DNA of 64,000 bases from Paenibacillus sp. FSL R5-0517 (GCF_037974355.1 NZ_CP150235.1:5208001-5272000); one strand, 5' to 3'; shown: positions 18,601-26,897, numbered from the stretch's first letter. Made by a program: numbers and translations. Notes: a model not told the origin generated them from the sequence alone.

Positions 18601-18704
18601 GGCTTTTCGTGTCCACCTGAGATCTGCCATGTTACCACTAGCGCAAGCAGCAGGGTCATGAGTCCGATCCCTAACATAAATCGATCCGTTCTGATGACTG
18701 TCAT
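15672..18704 (-). CDS. Hybrid sensor histidine kinase with 7TM-DISM sensor and two kinase modules
   Basis: 1010 residues. An N-terminal membrane segment (10-30) is followed by an extracellular jelly-roll domain (about 45-190, LDGEWEFYPEQLL, VPGNWDD), a seven-helix 7TM-DISM block (about 200-420), and a HisKA helix pair with H447 (LLTSHELNSPLH). The attached ATPase domain is degenerate: the N-box Asn is replaced (NLVYHMMGQH) and the G boxes are missing. Next come a receiver domain with D734 (VIVDAMLP) and a LytS-type His_kinase module with H825 (IKPHFLYNALG) and intact ATPase motifs (EPLVENAIRHG, EDDGVGM). The extracellular domain probably senses a carbohydrate or cell-wall ligand. The partner is the BTAD regulator downstream. 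Output likely runs through the C-terminal module. Confidence 0.9.
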   Translation of the reverse strand: MTVIRTDRFMLGIGLMTLLLALVVTWQISGGHEKPVARQGILDLAGMKWTSQSVIPLDGEWEFYPEQLLSPQQIHSMHDKPVMMQVPGNWDDERNNQGYPMKGKSYGTYRLIVQNVPQGELLAIAKRYVRFADAMYVDGKLMSRSGQPGTSATSYVPRNEPYTIYFHPERTEIEVVLQVANFDFRSGGIYNSMDLGPGSYMETRTIIQSGLELLIIGIVVIFGLLFLYLYIRLHRDGNQLLYALFFIGFALTVVTNGERLLLQLLPDIPFELAYKLKYMSVYGVSVIVSMITWRLTPDLAPVLKRWLQVPSMVLTVYLAFIALAPFRVYSYIQESMYAINLCAYAVAFMVIIHQYVRARYGNRSRSQAQLLIICIWLMLINYVLGIIVTWYPISQVLLNCTTLVILCAFAMLLIYQYTQAYDSMQQLTHQLQLSDKAKDEFLLLTSHELNSPLHSIIHLSRSLLTTSLRRTNELEIQGKLQLIRNTAYRMSNLVNDLIDISRFRDGSIKLSMGSVDLVSCLSLVTEVLGFLASGKGIVMIRRLEPEARYVIADESRLLQVLYNLVYHMMGQHHNGKLVLACERHLDHVRITLYLEADSDWSTLQSQGADPVLQQGDEIAAGVAVAAEMVSAMRGKLVVNDEAASIMIELPHAVSTNKPDLAEVAATQETDVKEEKKVGSVISAHVLIATSDLVDMEQLNTLLATEGFHLSFADSDVKVRTALAGGKLPDLVIVDAMLPEVTGYELCKQVRMEFSQVDLPILFINMRSTPADIEACIQAGGNDFITRPLDAGEILVRIHTLLGMKQLVKEAASNEMAFLRSQIKPHFLYNALGTIMSLCFTDGPRAGELLGSFSRYLRILFHLDNTEELIPLSKEMELIRAYVEIEQERFGSRLQVKLDVDSSLYSCKVMPLLIEPLVENAIRHGVSKKIDGGTVRLTIRRYEDSVQVVVEDDGVGMSGKQVAFIMNRSHTEQGIGLQNVQRRLKHMNGQAPVIQSEQGLGTKVTIKFPYQ

Positions 18705-18806
18705 CTCTCTTTCTCCAGTAAACGTCTATCTTGCATAGCGTTATTTTCCCACTCGCACCTGAAGCTGTCCATCCTTTTTGATAACTACCATATAACGATG
18801 AAAAAA

Positions 18807-18881
18807 AGGCATCCGCAGATGCCTCCTGGATTTCATCTGATCCTGCTCTTCCCCAACTGAAGACAGGGACAAGCAGGATCA
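18807..18881 (-). terminator. Two tandem hairpins after the cohesin-SLH gene
   Basis: The proximal hairpin pairs TGATCCTGCT (18838-18847) with AGCAGGATCA (18872-18881). The distal one pairs AGGCATC with GATGCCT (18807-18824) and is followed on the minus strand by seven T. Both lie downstream of the stop at 18894, before the kinase gene. Confidence 0.75.
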
Positions 18882-18893
18882 GCAATCTACTTT

Positions 18894-21275
18894 TTAATTC
18901 TGGGATGCAGCCTGAATCGCGCCGTAAGCCCAGTGATCTGCAGATACATCCTTCCATCTCGATGCACCGGACAGATCAGGCTCGATCTTCACCAAACGAT
19001 TCAGCAACGTGACGGCCTCTGCTCGCGTCACAGCATCGTTCGGGCGGAATGCTCCGTCTTGCGACACACGCATGACTCCCGTTGCCAATACATGTTGAAC
19101 CGCCTCTCGGGCCCAGTGCGGTGTAATATCCGTAGCTTCGCTTGGCAAAGCTGCTGTTGCTTCAGTTGCTTCTGTATTGACATCGGCAGCTGACTCTTGA
19201 ATTGTCAAAATCCGCTCGATGATGACAGCCATCTCGGCACGTGTGATAGAGCGCCCTGGCATGAAATCACCCGCAGCATTACCACGCATATAACCTGCTG
19301 CTGTCGCCTTTGTAATGGCATCGCGGGCCCACTCCGCAACAGGCATATCCCGATACGATGAACTGAGCGTAGCTTCCTCGCTGTCTGAAGGTAATACGCG
19401 AGATAGCAATGCAGCCATTTCGGCACGTTGAACCGCCTGATTCGGTCTGAATGTACCGTCGGCATAACCTTGAATGTACGCTGAGGATTGGCTGCCATTC
19501 ATGAGAATAATGGAAAATGTGCTGAACTTGGTGACTTCAAACTCAATTCCCGGTTGGTCTGTTACATTAAACTTAACAAGTTTACCCTTAACGAGTTCCT
19601 TGGTCCCATCGCTATGTTCAATAAATACTTGCAGCTTGTGCAGTTCCTTCTGTGTCAGGTTCGTATCCCTGATCGGTAGCACTACTGTCACCGGACGACT
19701 GCTCATATTTGTCTCAATGGTCATTGGACGACCTATTAAACGGAAGTCGGAGGTATTGATTGGCTGTTCTACAATTAATGGATCCTTCTTAATTCGCTGC
19801 TCTACTACCTCACGCCCTGCGGCATCCTTGATCGGAACAAGGTGGAAAAATACGTCCGAGTCCAGTCCTTGCAAAGATTTCGCCGGAAGTTGCAGAGATG
19901 CGTTATCCGTTTCAATATACAGATTCATCTTCTCGTCTGCCATTAGTGCAGTAGACTTGGCAGGCAGCTTCACGTTCAGTTCAGATACCTCGTCCTTCTC
20001 ATCCGGAATCATGATCCGGGCAATAGTCGAACCTGCCTTCTTCAGGGTTTCAATTGCACGAGAAGTCTGCTCGGCCGTCAGATTCACCTCGTCTTTTTTG
20101 CGTCCATCTGCCCCTGTTGTTCTTTCAATAATCGTTTCTGAAACAACGGCATTCGTGTTCCGTTCATTGGTCACATTAACGGTAATCTTCTCGGAAGTGC
20201 TTGCAGACGGTGATGGTGTTAACGAACCACCGGATGAACTTCCTGAACCGGACGAACCCGGATTGGATGGGGTTGTTGGTGTAACCGGTGAGCCCACGAC
20301 TGTGATTTTGCCTGGTACAATCTGCTTGTTCATCTCAATTGCATCAGCATCCGTCACCGTAAAGTGTTCAGGCAGGGCCGTGTCGACAACCTGGACCGGA
20401 TACTCTCCTGCAATAACATCGGAAGCCATCGTGAATTCGATGTTAAACAACTCCTGCGGGCTCTCGGATGCCGGAATGGGACTGAGCCCACCATCCTCAT
20501 CACTCCAGCCTACGATGAGTGATCCTGTTTCATTATTCACGTTATACTGTATTCCCGTTCTGTTACCTGTAACATCAGTAACCCGCATGGCTGCGGGATT
20601 GAACTTCAATCGTACCCCGTAAGAGCCGATTGGTTGATCAAGTGACACCGTATCGACCGATAGCGTTACCTTTTCACCTGCTTTTCCTTGTGCTGATCCA
20701 ATGCCAACAGTTCCATTCCCGACTGGCTTTACATCTTCAAGCACAATGACTTGTCCAACTTGCCCGGTCACTTGAACCGGATCAATATCCCCTGTCCATA
20801 CGCCCGTTTGCAGGGTTACTAAGCTTGGACCGATAACCGCATTTTCCTTAATCTTAAAATGAAGGGAATACAACTCCGTAGATTCATCGATGAATTGTTG
20901 AGTCATCATAGACACTTCAATGTAACCGGAAGCAGAGGTATCTTTGGTTAAATTTAATCCCTGATATTTTTCATAAGCCTGCTGGTTTACAACCTCGTCC
21001 CCTTCCACGAGTTCAAGCACAGCTGAATCGTAGGCAAAGGACAGCTCAGAGTGATAAAAAGCAAATGCTGAGCCTTTCGAATCATAAGACACAGGCACTT
21101 CGACGATATCTCCTGGTTTGCCAGATACTTCTCCGATATGAATGACAGGATCTACACTGGCCTGTGCCTGAGGAAGCCACGAAAAGATCATGGAAACCGT
21201 GAGCAGCATAGTCAGAAGCGCCTTCATGGATCGTTTGGATTTTACAGAAATTAAATACCCCTTTTGGTTTGGCAA
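18894..21275 (-). CDS. SLH-anchored surface protein with two cohesin-like domains
   Basis: About 793 residues. After a signal peptide (KSKRSMKALLTMLLTVSMIF, cleavage near AQA) come two cohesin-type modules: the first (about 40-180) opens VIHIGEVSGKPGDIVEVPV and contains FAFYHSELSFAYD; the second (about 190-325) opens VGIGSAQGKAGEKVTLSV and contains GSYGVRLKFNP. A Pro/Ser/Thr/Gly linker, a beta-rich central region (about 370-590) and three SLH repeats follow (YIQGYADGTFRPNQAVQRAE, then two more). SLH repeats tether it to the wall; cohesins bind dockerins. The gene directly upstream in the operon encodes a dockerin protein. The TTG at 21275 was chosen (GGGAG eight bases upstream); a GTG at 21284 lies too close to the same site. 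Confidence 0.85.
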   Translation of the reverse strand: MPNQKGYLISVKSKRSMKALLTMLLTVSMIFSWLPQAQASVDPVIHIGEVSGKPGDIVEVPVSYDSKGSAFAFYHSELSFAYDSAVLELVEGDEVVNQQAYEKYQGLNLTKDTSASGYIEVSMMTQQFIDESTELYSLHFKIKENAVIGPSLVTLQTGVWTGDIDPVQVTGQVGQVIVLEDVKPVGNGTVGIGSAQGKAGEKVTLSVDTVSLDQPIGSYGVRLKFNPAAMRVTDVTGNRTGIQYNVNNETGSLIVGWSDEDGGLSPIPASESPQELFNIEFTMASDVIAGEYPVQVVDTALPEHFTVTDADAIEMNKQIVPGKITVVGSPVTPTTPSNPGSSGSGSSSGGSLTPSPSASTSEKITVNVTNERNTNAVVSETIIERTTGADGRKKDEVNLTAEQTSRAIETLKKAGSTIARIMIPDEKDEVSELNVKLPAKSTALMADEKMNLYIETDNASLQLPAKSLQGLDSDVFFHLVPIKDAAGREVVEQRIKKDPLIVEQPINTSDFRLIGRPMTIETNMSSRPVTVVLPIRDTNLTQKELHKLQVFIEHSDGTKELVKGKLVKFNVTDQPGIEFEVTKFSTFSIILMNGSQSSAYIQGYADGTFRPNQAVQRAEMAALLSRVLPSDSEEATLSSSYRDMPVAEWARDAITKATAAGYMRGNAAGDFMPGRSITRAEMAVIIERILTIQESAADVNTEATEATAALPSEATDITPHWAREAVQHVLATGVMRVSQDGAFRPNDAVTRAEAVTLLNRLVKIEPDLSGASRWKDVSADHWAYGAIQAASQN

Positions 21276-21296
21276 GATAGTCACTCCCTTCTAATA

Positions 21297-22787
21297 TTAT
21301 GAATTAATTCCCAAGTAAACGCCCATAATCAGCGCTGAATCCTTCGCATCGAGTACACCATCATCATTCATGTCCAACGCTTCAATCTGACCAGGTGTTA
21401 ATGTAATTAAGCCTTTAATATATTTATTGACCAATAACGCATCGGCTGGTGTAATTACGCCATCTCCATTGGCATCCCCTTTGATTCGAAGCATGATCGT
21501 TACATCCGCGCTATCAGAAAAAACAACTCCATTCTTGGCCTGCCAACCAAATGAAGTCTTAAAACCAGTAAAAGTAGAAGGTGGAATAAAACTCAACGTA
21601 CTTAATTCAGCTACAGGAATAATCTGATTAGCCACCACATCAACGCCATTCAACTGTAATTTACCGCTGTCAGGCAGAGATGTGATACGAATATCCGTTA
21701 TAAGCAGGTTCCCTGGATCTGCATAATTACTGTCAAAATCTGTGGATGTAAAAGTGATTGGGAGCCCATTTACAACCGTTTTGGCAAATGTACCTACAAC
21801 CGGTTTAGGGGTATTATCCTGACTCAGAACTAGAGGACGAGCAGAAGTACCGTCTGCACTGAATACGACAATCCGGTCTCTCGCAGTATCTGCCATATAC
21901 ACTTCGCCTTCCGGATCAACACTGATCTGGTTTTTAATGTCAATCGGGTACATCTCCGTTCCGCTAAACCAGTTACCCAGGATAGGAGTATTAGGGCCTT
22001 CATAATCAGTCCGCATAATTTTATTCTCGCTCACAACGTACAAACGTTTGTTTACCAAATCCAGTGTCAGATTTGCAAGCTTGTCAGTTGTATTCTGTAT
22101 ACTAAGTAAAGGGGGCATAAATATACCATGACTATGGGTATACCCATAATTTTGTCCAGCCTCGTTAATACCGGAGATTGCACTGGAATATTCATTTAAA
22201 GCACCAACATTTCCACCTACCGAGTTTTCCAGGTAACCATAGGCAAATTTAGTGTTTTTCTGTGTAGCATCATTCGCCACGCTGATCTGGTTATAAATTA
22301 CAGCTATAGCTTCTTTGTTGAACTGTTTAAATCTGATGACATTGCGAATATACCATTGCTGACCTTCAACTTGACCCAAACTCATCCATTGTTTATTTTT
22401 TAATTCAATCGGTGGCGCGTTTTCTGTACCATCCGGGTTAAAAACATGGATCTGTAAGGCTGCACCTGATTCGGCTGCATAGATTAATCCATCGTTCCCC
22501 ATCGTAACGGCCGTCACCTGATTGACCTCTATCGTCGACAGCACTTCGCCTTCCGGTGTAGCGCGAATAACCCGATTGTTACCGCTATCTGCGATCAACA
22601 TTTCTGTTTCGCCATCAGCCGTCTTGTACAACTTAATATCTGTAGGTCGATTTAAAGAAAGGGGCTCTGTTGCAGCCATGGCCGATGAAGATGGGAAACC
22701 CACGCTTATGAGTAATGTAATGACAAGAGCAAGCACACTCCATCGTTTTCTGTTGACTCTTGCACCCCTTTTAGTGTGTAGACTCAA
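21297..22787 (-). CDS. Secreted NHL/beta-propeller protein with C-terminal type I dockerin
   Basis: 496 residues. A signal peptide (RKRWSVLALVITLLISVGF, cleavage near AMA) is followed by NHL-like beta-propeller blades (about 45-335: GNNRVIRATPEGEVLS, then PEGEVYMADTARDRIVVFSA). Next is a cadherin-like module (about 340-430) and a dockerin (about 435-496) with two calcium loops, DANGDGVITPAD and DMNDDGVLDAKD. Dockerins bind cohesins in a calcium-dependent way. The stop at 21297 is 21 bp before the start of the cohesin-SLH gene, so a ligand and its probable surface receptor are made together. TTG start at 22787 with AGGAGGAG upstream. No catalytic domain is visible, so the role may be adhesion or binding. 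Confidence 0.85.
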   Translation of the reverse strand: MSLHTKRGARVNRKRWSVLALVITLLISVGFPSSSAMAATEPLSLNRPTDIKLYKTADGETEMLIADSGNNRVIRATPEGEVLSTIEVNQVTAVTMGNDGLIYAAESGAALQIHVFNPDGTENAPPIELKNKQWMSLGQVEGQQWYIRNVIRFKQFNKEAIAVIYNQISVANDATQKNTKFAYGYLENSVGGNVGALNEYSSAISGINEAGQNYGYTHSHGIFMPPLLSIQNTTDKLANLTLDLVNKRLYVVSENKIMRTDYEGPNTPILGNWFSGTEMYPIDIKNQISVDPEGEVYMADTARDRIVVFSADGTSARPLVLSQDNTPKPVVGTFAKTVVNGLPITFTSTDFDSNYADPGNLLITDIRITSLPDSGKLQLNGVDVVANQIIPVAELSTLSFIPPSTFTGFKTSFGWQAKNGVVFSDSADVTIMLRIKGDANGDGVITPADALLVNKYIKGLITLTPGQIEALDMNDDGVLDAKDSALIMGVYLGINS

Positions 22788-22897
22788 ACCGTCTCCTCCT
22801 TAAAACTTCTGATTATGTTCATTATCAATATAACAAGTAGCTCTTAACAATCACTGAACAGAAACATGTTTGGATATCGAATACAGGCATACCAAAA

Positions 22898-22937
22898 AAC
22901 GACCAGACCAAACGGATGCCCGTTTAATCCAGTCGTT
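22898..22937 (-). terminator. Terminator after the sugar epimerase-like gene
   Basis: Nested arms AACGAC/GTCGTT and AAACGG/CCGTTT form an interrupted stem; the minus strand ends in TTTTTT. It is 30 bp past the stop at 22967. Confidence 0.78.
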
Positions 22938-22966
22938 CTCTTTCATTCCTTTTCCCTCAGCATGAA

Positions 22967-23794
22967 TTAGAAATCTGCAAACACCTTATCGAACCCAGCC
23001 TTCGACTTGGCAAATAGTTCATTCGTACCAAGATGCGATGCAGGTGCCAACACCTCCTGAGCCACGACACCGTTGTAGCCAATAACCTTCAGATTTCTCA
23101 GAAAACCTTTCAGATCTATTACACCTTCCCCAGGATACAAGCGTTCTCCGTCCTTCAATTGCTCGATCGGCAAATCATAGGCATCATTGATATGCACATG
23201 AACAATCTGCTCTTTCTTCAGCTTCAACAGATCTTCCATCGGTAAACCATTCGTATGCCAGTGATAGGAATCTACAAGCAAGCCTACGTTAGGCGCATGA
23301 ATGGTTTCAATCCAGTCCAGCGTATCTTCCACACGCCAGATAAACGGATTCTTCCATTGCGTCCGCAAGTGATGGCAACCAACAAACTCCAGCCCTAACT
23401 TAATCCCGTAAGCGTCCAGAATATCTGCGCAGAGTCTCAAACGTTTCGTAGCTGCCGCCATAAATTGCGCTGCTGGCTGATCTGTTGATGGTAAAATATA
23501 CGTGCAACAGTTGTAACAGTCCAGCGAAGCAGAAGCTTCAGCCATGGCAACCAACGATTGTAATCCCTCACGGAATTGCTCATCTGTTGTCCGCCACTCC
23601 ACCGTCAGACCCGATGAACCGATAATGACCTGATTGCTATCCAGCAGATGTTGCGCCCGCTCCTTGCCATACGTTTCAATCAATGAGAGCGGATTCAAAT
23701 CTACAGATCCGAAACCATACTTGGCCGCGCCAGTGATATATTGTTCATCAGACTCGATGTTGCCCAGTCCCGCATTCGTTAACCCTCTAATCAT
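22967..23794 (-). CDS. Sugar phosphate isomerase/epimerase family protein (TIM barrel)
   Basis: 275 residues of the AP endonuclease-2/xylose isomerase-like TIM barrel family. Metal-site motifs include GIKLGLEFVGCHH (Glu), VGLLVDSYHWHTNG (Asp/His), HVHINDA and the C-terminal GVVAQEV. Family members epimerise or isomerise ketoses, inosose and related sugars. The substrate cannot be told from sequence. AGGAGGAG precedes the ATG at 23794. The next gene upstream on the same strand has its own terminator at 23877-23919, so this is probably a single-gene unit. Confidence 0.82.
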   Translation of the reverse strand: MIRGLTNAGLGNIESDEQYITGAAKYGFGSVDLNPLSLIETYGKERAQHLLDSNQVIIGSSGLTVEWRTTDEQFREGLQSLVAMAEASASLDCYNCCTYILPSTDQPAAQFMAAATKRLRLCADILDAYGIKLGLEFVGCHHLRTQWKNPFIWRVEDTLDWIETIHAPNVGLLVDSYHWHTNGLPMEDLLKLKKEQIVHVHINDAYDLPIEQLKDGERLYPGEGVIDLKGFLRNLKVIGYNGVVAQEVLAPASHLGTNELFAKSKAGFDKVFADF

Positions 23795-23876
23795 CCCAAT
23801 CTCCTCCTGTGACTCGTCTGGAATTACAGCTTGTTTATCATTTTATAATAACAGTACTCTCTCAAAAAGAAACCAT

Positions 23877-23919
23877 CAAAAAGAGCGGCAACACGTTAAA
23901 TTAACGTCATTACCGCTCT
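23877..23919 (-). terminator. Terminator after the LLM-class monooxygenase gene
   Basis: Arms AGAGCGG/CCGCTCT and inner ACGTTAA/TTAACGT form a long stem; the minus strand continues CTTTTTGATGG. It starts 8 bp past the stop at 23927. Confidence 0.8.
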
Positions 23920-23926
23920 ATCTTTT

Positions 23927-25249
23927 CTATCTTACACTTTCTAACGTATACCGGTTACGCGGAATCTCAAGTCCCAGATTCTCCCTTAGCGTCTCATGCT
24001 CATACTCCGTGCGGAACAGCCCTCGTTTTTGCAGAACCGGAACAACTAGCTCCACGAAATCTTCCAAGCCATTGGGCACCACAGTACGAACATTGAATCC
24101 GTCTGCCGCCTCGCCTTCAAACCATGCCTGAATCTGATCTGCGATCTGATCCGGTGTACCAATGAACGATGTACGCGGGGTAGATGCTAACAATGCTACT
24201 TGGCGCAGGGTCAGACCCTGTTCCCGTGCCTGCTGCTTGATCTTATCTGTTGTACTGCGGAAGCTGTTGCTGCCGATCTCCCCAATCTCGGGGAAAGGTT
24301 CGTCCAACGGGAACTGGGAGAAGTCGTAATGATCGAAGTAACGTCCCAGATAATTCAGCGCCTGATCTATGCTCACCAGTTCGGCAATCTCCTGATACTT
24401 CCGCTCAGCCTCTTCCACTGTTCTCCCCACAATGGGGCCGATGCCCGGGAAGATCAGGATATCCGTTACCTGACGTCCATACGCCACTGCTCTTGCCTTC
24501 ACATCCCGGTAGAACTCCCTTGCTTCCTCCAGCGTCTCATGTCCTGTATAGACAGCATCCGCCGAGCGGGCAGCCAGATCTTTACCAGATTCGGATGACC
24601 CTGCTTGGAAAACCACCGGATGACCCTGCTTCGAACGCCCCACATTCAGGGGGCCCTGTACGGTGAAGTGCTTTCCTTTGTGATTCAGCGTATGCAGCTT
24701 GGCAGGATCGAAGAATACGCCCTGTTCCTTGTCCCCAACAAAGGCATCGTCCTCCCAGGAATCCCAGAGACCTTTGACCACATTCAGATGTTCTTCCGCA
24801 ATTTCGTAGCGCAGCGCATGGTTTGGATGTTCGCCTTTGCCAAAGTTCTGTGCCGATCCTTCCAAAGGTGAAGTAACCACGTTCCATCCAGCCCTCCCGC
24901 CGCTCAATTGATCCAGCGAAGCAAATTGCCGCGCAACCGTGAACGGTTCACTATAGGAAGTAGACAATGTAGCAACCAGCCCAATATGGGAAGTGGCCCC
25001 GGCGAGTGCGGACAGAAGTGTCAGAGGTTCAAAGCGATTGAGAAAATGAGGATTGGACTTCTCATTGATGAAGAGGCCATCTGCAATAAAGAGCAGATCG
25101 AACTTCCCTTTTTCCGCGATACGCACCTGCTTCTTGTAGAATTCCAGACTAACGCTTGCATTAATGGGAATATCCGGATGACGCCAAAAGGAGATACTGT
25201 TACCCACTCCGTTCAGATTAGCTCCCAATTTCAATTGTCGTTGCGACAT
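23927..25249 (-). CDS. LLM class flavin-dependent monooxygenase, NtaA/SnaA/DszA family
   Basis: 440 residues with the bacterial luciferase-like barrel of the NtaA/SnaA/DszA/SoxA group: GVGNSISFWRHPDIP near the start, FDLLFIADGLF, the SGGRAGWNVVTSP signature, HPVVFQAGSSESGK and a late TSFIGTPDQIADQI. Such enzymes use FMNH2 from a partner reductase to oxidise small organosulfur or amine compounds such as sulfones, dibenzothiophene sulfone or nitrilotriacetate. No reductase or sulfur transporter is adjacent, so the substrate is unknown. An MFS transporter gene lies 44 bp upstream on the same strand and may be co-transcribed, suggesting export or uptake of a related compound. Strong AGGGAGGA site before the ATG. 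Confidence 0.88.
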   Translation of the reverse strand: MSQRQLKLGANLNGVGNSISFWRHPDIPINASVSLEFYKKQVRIAEKGKFDLLFIADGLFINEKSNPHFLNRFEPLTLLSALAGATSHIGLVATLSTSYSEPFTVARQFASLDQLSGGRAGWNVVTSPLEGSAQNFGKGEHPNHALRYEIAEEHLNVVKGLWDSWEDDAFVGDKEQGVFFDPAKLHTLNHKGKHFTVQGPLNVGRSKQGHPVVFQAGSSESGKDLAARSADAVYTGHETLEEAREFYRDVKARAVAYGRQVTDILIFPGIGPIVGRTVEEAERKYQEIAELVSIDQALNYLGRYFDHYDFSQFPLDEPFPEIGEIGSNSFRSTTDKIKQQAREQGLTLRQVALLASTPRTSFIGTPDQIADQIQAWFEGEAADGFNVRTVVPNGLEDFVELVVPVLQKRGLFRTEYEHETLRENLGLEIPRNRYTLESVR

Positions 25250-25293
25250 ATATATTCCTCCCTATTATCTCTCAATTTTGTTGCGTCGTTTTG

Positions 25294-26541
25294 TCATTTC
25301 TTTATGCTGTTTCCGCCCGCTTCTGCTGTTGTCATGCTTAATCCGGGTTTGCTTGCCTGTTTCACATCACTAACCCTGACTGCCCAAGCCGCTCCCAGCA
25401 ATACAATCCCAGTGAATAGAAAAATAAACGGAATGCCGATCCAGCCACCCAGAAAACCAGCGATTAACGGTCCGAGTACAATACCGAACTGGCTCGCCGT
25501 CTGACTCAGGCTGACAGCCCTCCCACGAAAATCATGGTCAGCATACTTGATAATCAGCGCATTAAGCGCCGGATAGACCGCGGCAAAGAACAGACCATAG
25601 ACGAATCGCAGGCTGCCAAAATAAATCAGATTCGTTGCTGTCATTTGCAGCAGACTGCCAATTCCGCCGCCAATCAGACCGATAAACAGCGTTTTCTCGT
25701 ATCCGATTCTGCCACCAATCTTCCCCCATCGCGGTCCCATAATAACGGTTGCCACACCAATCGCCGAGAAGACAATGCCCGCACTAAGTGTTGCACTGCC
25801 GATATCTCCTCCAATCTGGACGACATAGAGTGTCAGCACCGGTTCAATGATGAGTACAGACGTTGAAACCAGTAGAATCAGACCGTAGATCCGCATCAGA
25901 CCGGGTGTGGAAGCTGCTCTTTTCAAGTCCCCTATGATCTTCGTCGGAACGATTGTACGAGCTTGTCGTGACTCCTTAACACCCAGGACCATTAGAGCCG
26001 CGATCAATGTAATCACAGCCGATGCAATGAAGCATCCTCGCAGTCCAATCCAGTGACTCAACACACCACCAGCAAGAGGACCAAGAATTCCGCCCGCAGC
26101 GCTGGCCGTGGAAATCACGCCAAGTGCGTAACCCACATGTTTCTCCGGAGTATTGGTGCCGATCAGTGTAATCGAGGCGGGATGAAAACCAGCCATAAGA
26201 CCCTGAAAGACCCTCACTGCGATAAACGTATATGGATCGTAAACAAAGAAGTTAGCCAGATGTGCAATGCCTAGCCCAACTCCTGAGCGGACGAGCATCA
26301 GTTTACTACCATATTTATCAGCCAGTGATCCCCAAAAGGGTGCGCATAATCCACTGATCAGAAAGCTGATGGAGATCGAAATACCGGACCAAGCCTCCAG
26401 GCCGCTCTGGATACCGAGATCATTTTGCAGGAATATAGGAAAGAACGGAACGGACAGCGAGTACGCCATATGATTGAAAAACAGGCCGAACCACAGAATA
26501 TACAGATTTCGCTTCCATTGTGGCATCTTGGCATTCTCCAT
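25294..26541 (-). CDS. MFS transporter, MdtG-like efflux family
   Basis: 415 residues with twelve predicted membrane helices. The conserved loop 2-3 motif is GSLADKYGSKLMLVRSG, and the fifth helix has the GILGPLAGGVLSHW motif common in drug:H+ antiporters. The N-terminus (WKRNLYILWFGLFFNHMAYS) resembles MdtG/YfmO-type efflux proteins. The monooxygenase gene starts 44 bp downstream on the same strand. The ATG at 26541 has only a weak AGGAAT site; an ATG five codons in (26526) has GGAG nine bases upstream and may be the true start. Divergent from the ArsR-type regulator at 26898, with a 356-bp spacer holding operator-like palindromes. Confidence 0.87.
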   Translation of the reverse strand: MENAKMPQWKRNLYILWFGLFFNHMAYSLSVPFFPIFLQNDLGIQSGLEAWSGISISISFLISGLCAPFWGSLADKYGSKLMLVRSGVGLGIAHLANFFVYDPYTFIAVRVFQGLMAGFHPASITLIGTNTPEKHVGYALGVISTASAAGGILGPLAGGVLSHWIGLRGCFIASAVITLIAALMVLGVKESRQARTIVPTKIIGDLKRAASTPGLMRIYGLILLVSTSVLIIEPVLTLYVVQIGGDIGSATLSAGIVFSAIGVATVIMGPRWGKIGGRIGYEKTLFIGLIGGGIGSLLQMTATNLIYFGSLRFVYGLFFAAVYPALNALIIKYADHDFRGRAVSLSQTASQFGIVLGPLIAGFLGGWIGIPFIFLFTGIVLLGAAWAVRVSDVKQASKPGLSMTTAEAGGNSIKK

Positions 26542-26784
26542 ACTATATAATTCCTATATAAAAAGTAGGTTATTATCCATATTAGGGTAACGTCATCGGA
26601 AAGTATAATAGAAAAGTTCAATAGACCCATTCAAGAATTAAATGAATGGGCTCTTCCTTTGTTTCGTGTGGATTTTCGGGAACACCCACGGACTTTCACA
26701 TCATCGGCGTAAACAAAATCCTCTCGTTAAGTGGTATGTTTTTCACTTCCCCTTCTGGTGTAACGTTTTTGTGGAATGAAGGTA

Positions 26785-26796
26785 GTTCGTACGAAC
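26785..26796. promoter_or_regulatory. 12-bp palindrome GTTCGTACGAAC upstream of the ArsR-type gene
   Basis: A perfect palindrome, with a related element (TACGTTCGTA) repeated about 40 bp downstream at the -10 region. It is a possible operator in the divergent spacer. The spacer 26542-26897 also contains a hairpin near 26624-26652 (arms CCCATTCA/TGAATGGG) and no gene. Confidence 0.4.
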
Positions 26797-26810
26797 ATGG
26801 GAAATTTATG

Positions 26811-26837
26811 TTGAAACAACAAGTACGTTCGTATAAT
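26811..26837 (+). promoter_or_regulatory. Predicted promoter of the ArsR-type regulator gene
   Basis: TTGAAA (26811-26816) and TATAAT (26832-26837) are separated by 15 bp, a short spacer that might need an activator or reflect a different -35. It is flanked by palindromes on both sides. Confidence 0.4.
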
Positions 26838-26853
26838 ATAAAATAAATAATCT

Positions 26854-26871
26854 GTTCTATAAATATAGAAC
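26854..26871. promoter_or_regulatory. Operator-like palindrome GTTCTATAAATATAGAAC
   Basis: Perfect 8-bp arms around AA, 17-34 bp downstream of the -10 hexamer and 26 bp before the start of the ArsR-type gene. The symmetry and position fit an autoregulatory site for that dimeric winged-helix protein. Confidence 0.5.
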
Positions 26872-26897
26872 TCGATACAGAAAGGAACTAAACTCTT

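Noticed and set aside
18478..18957. 159-codon frame on the minus strand across the gap between the kinase and cohesin genes
   Set aside because: It overlaps both genes in another frame, crosses the tandem terminators and shows no family pattern.
18894..22787. Full cellulosome locus
   Set aside because: Only one dockerin protein and one scaffold are present, with no dockerin-bearing enzymes in the window; the GH10, GH32 and GH43 enzymes lack signal peptides and dockerins.
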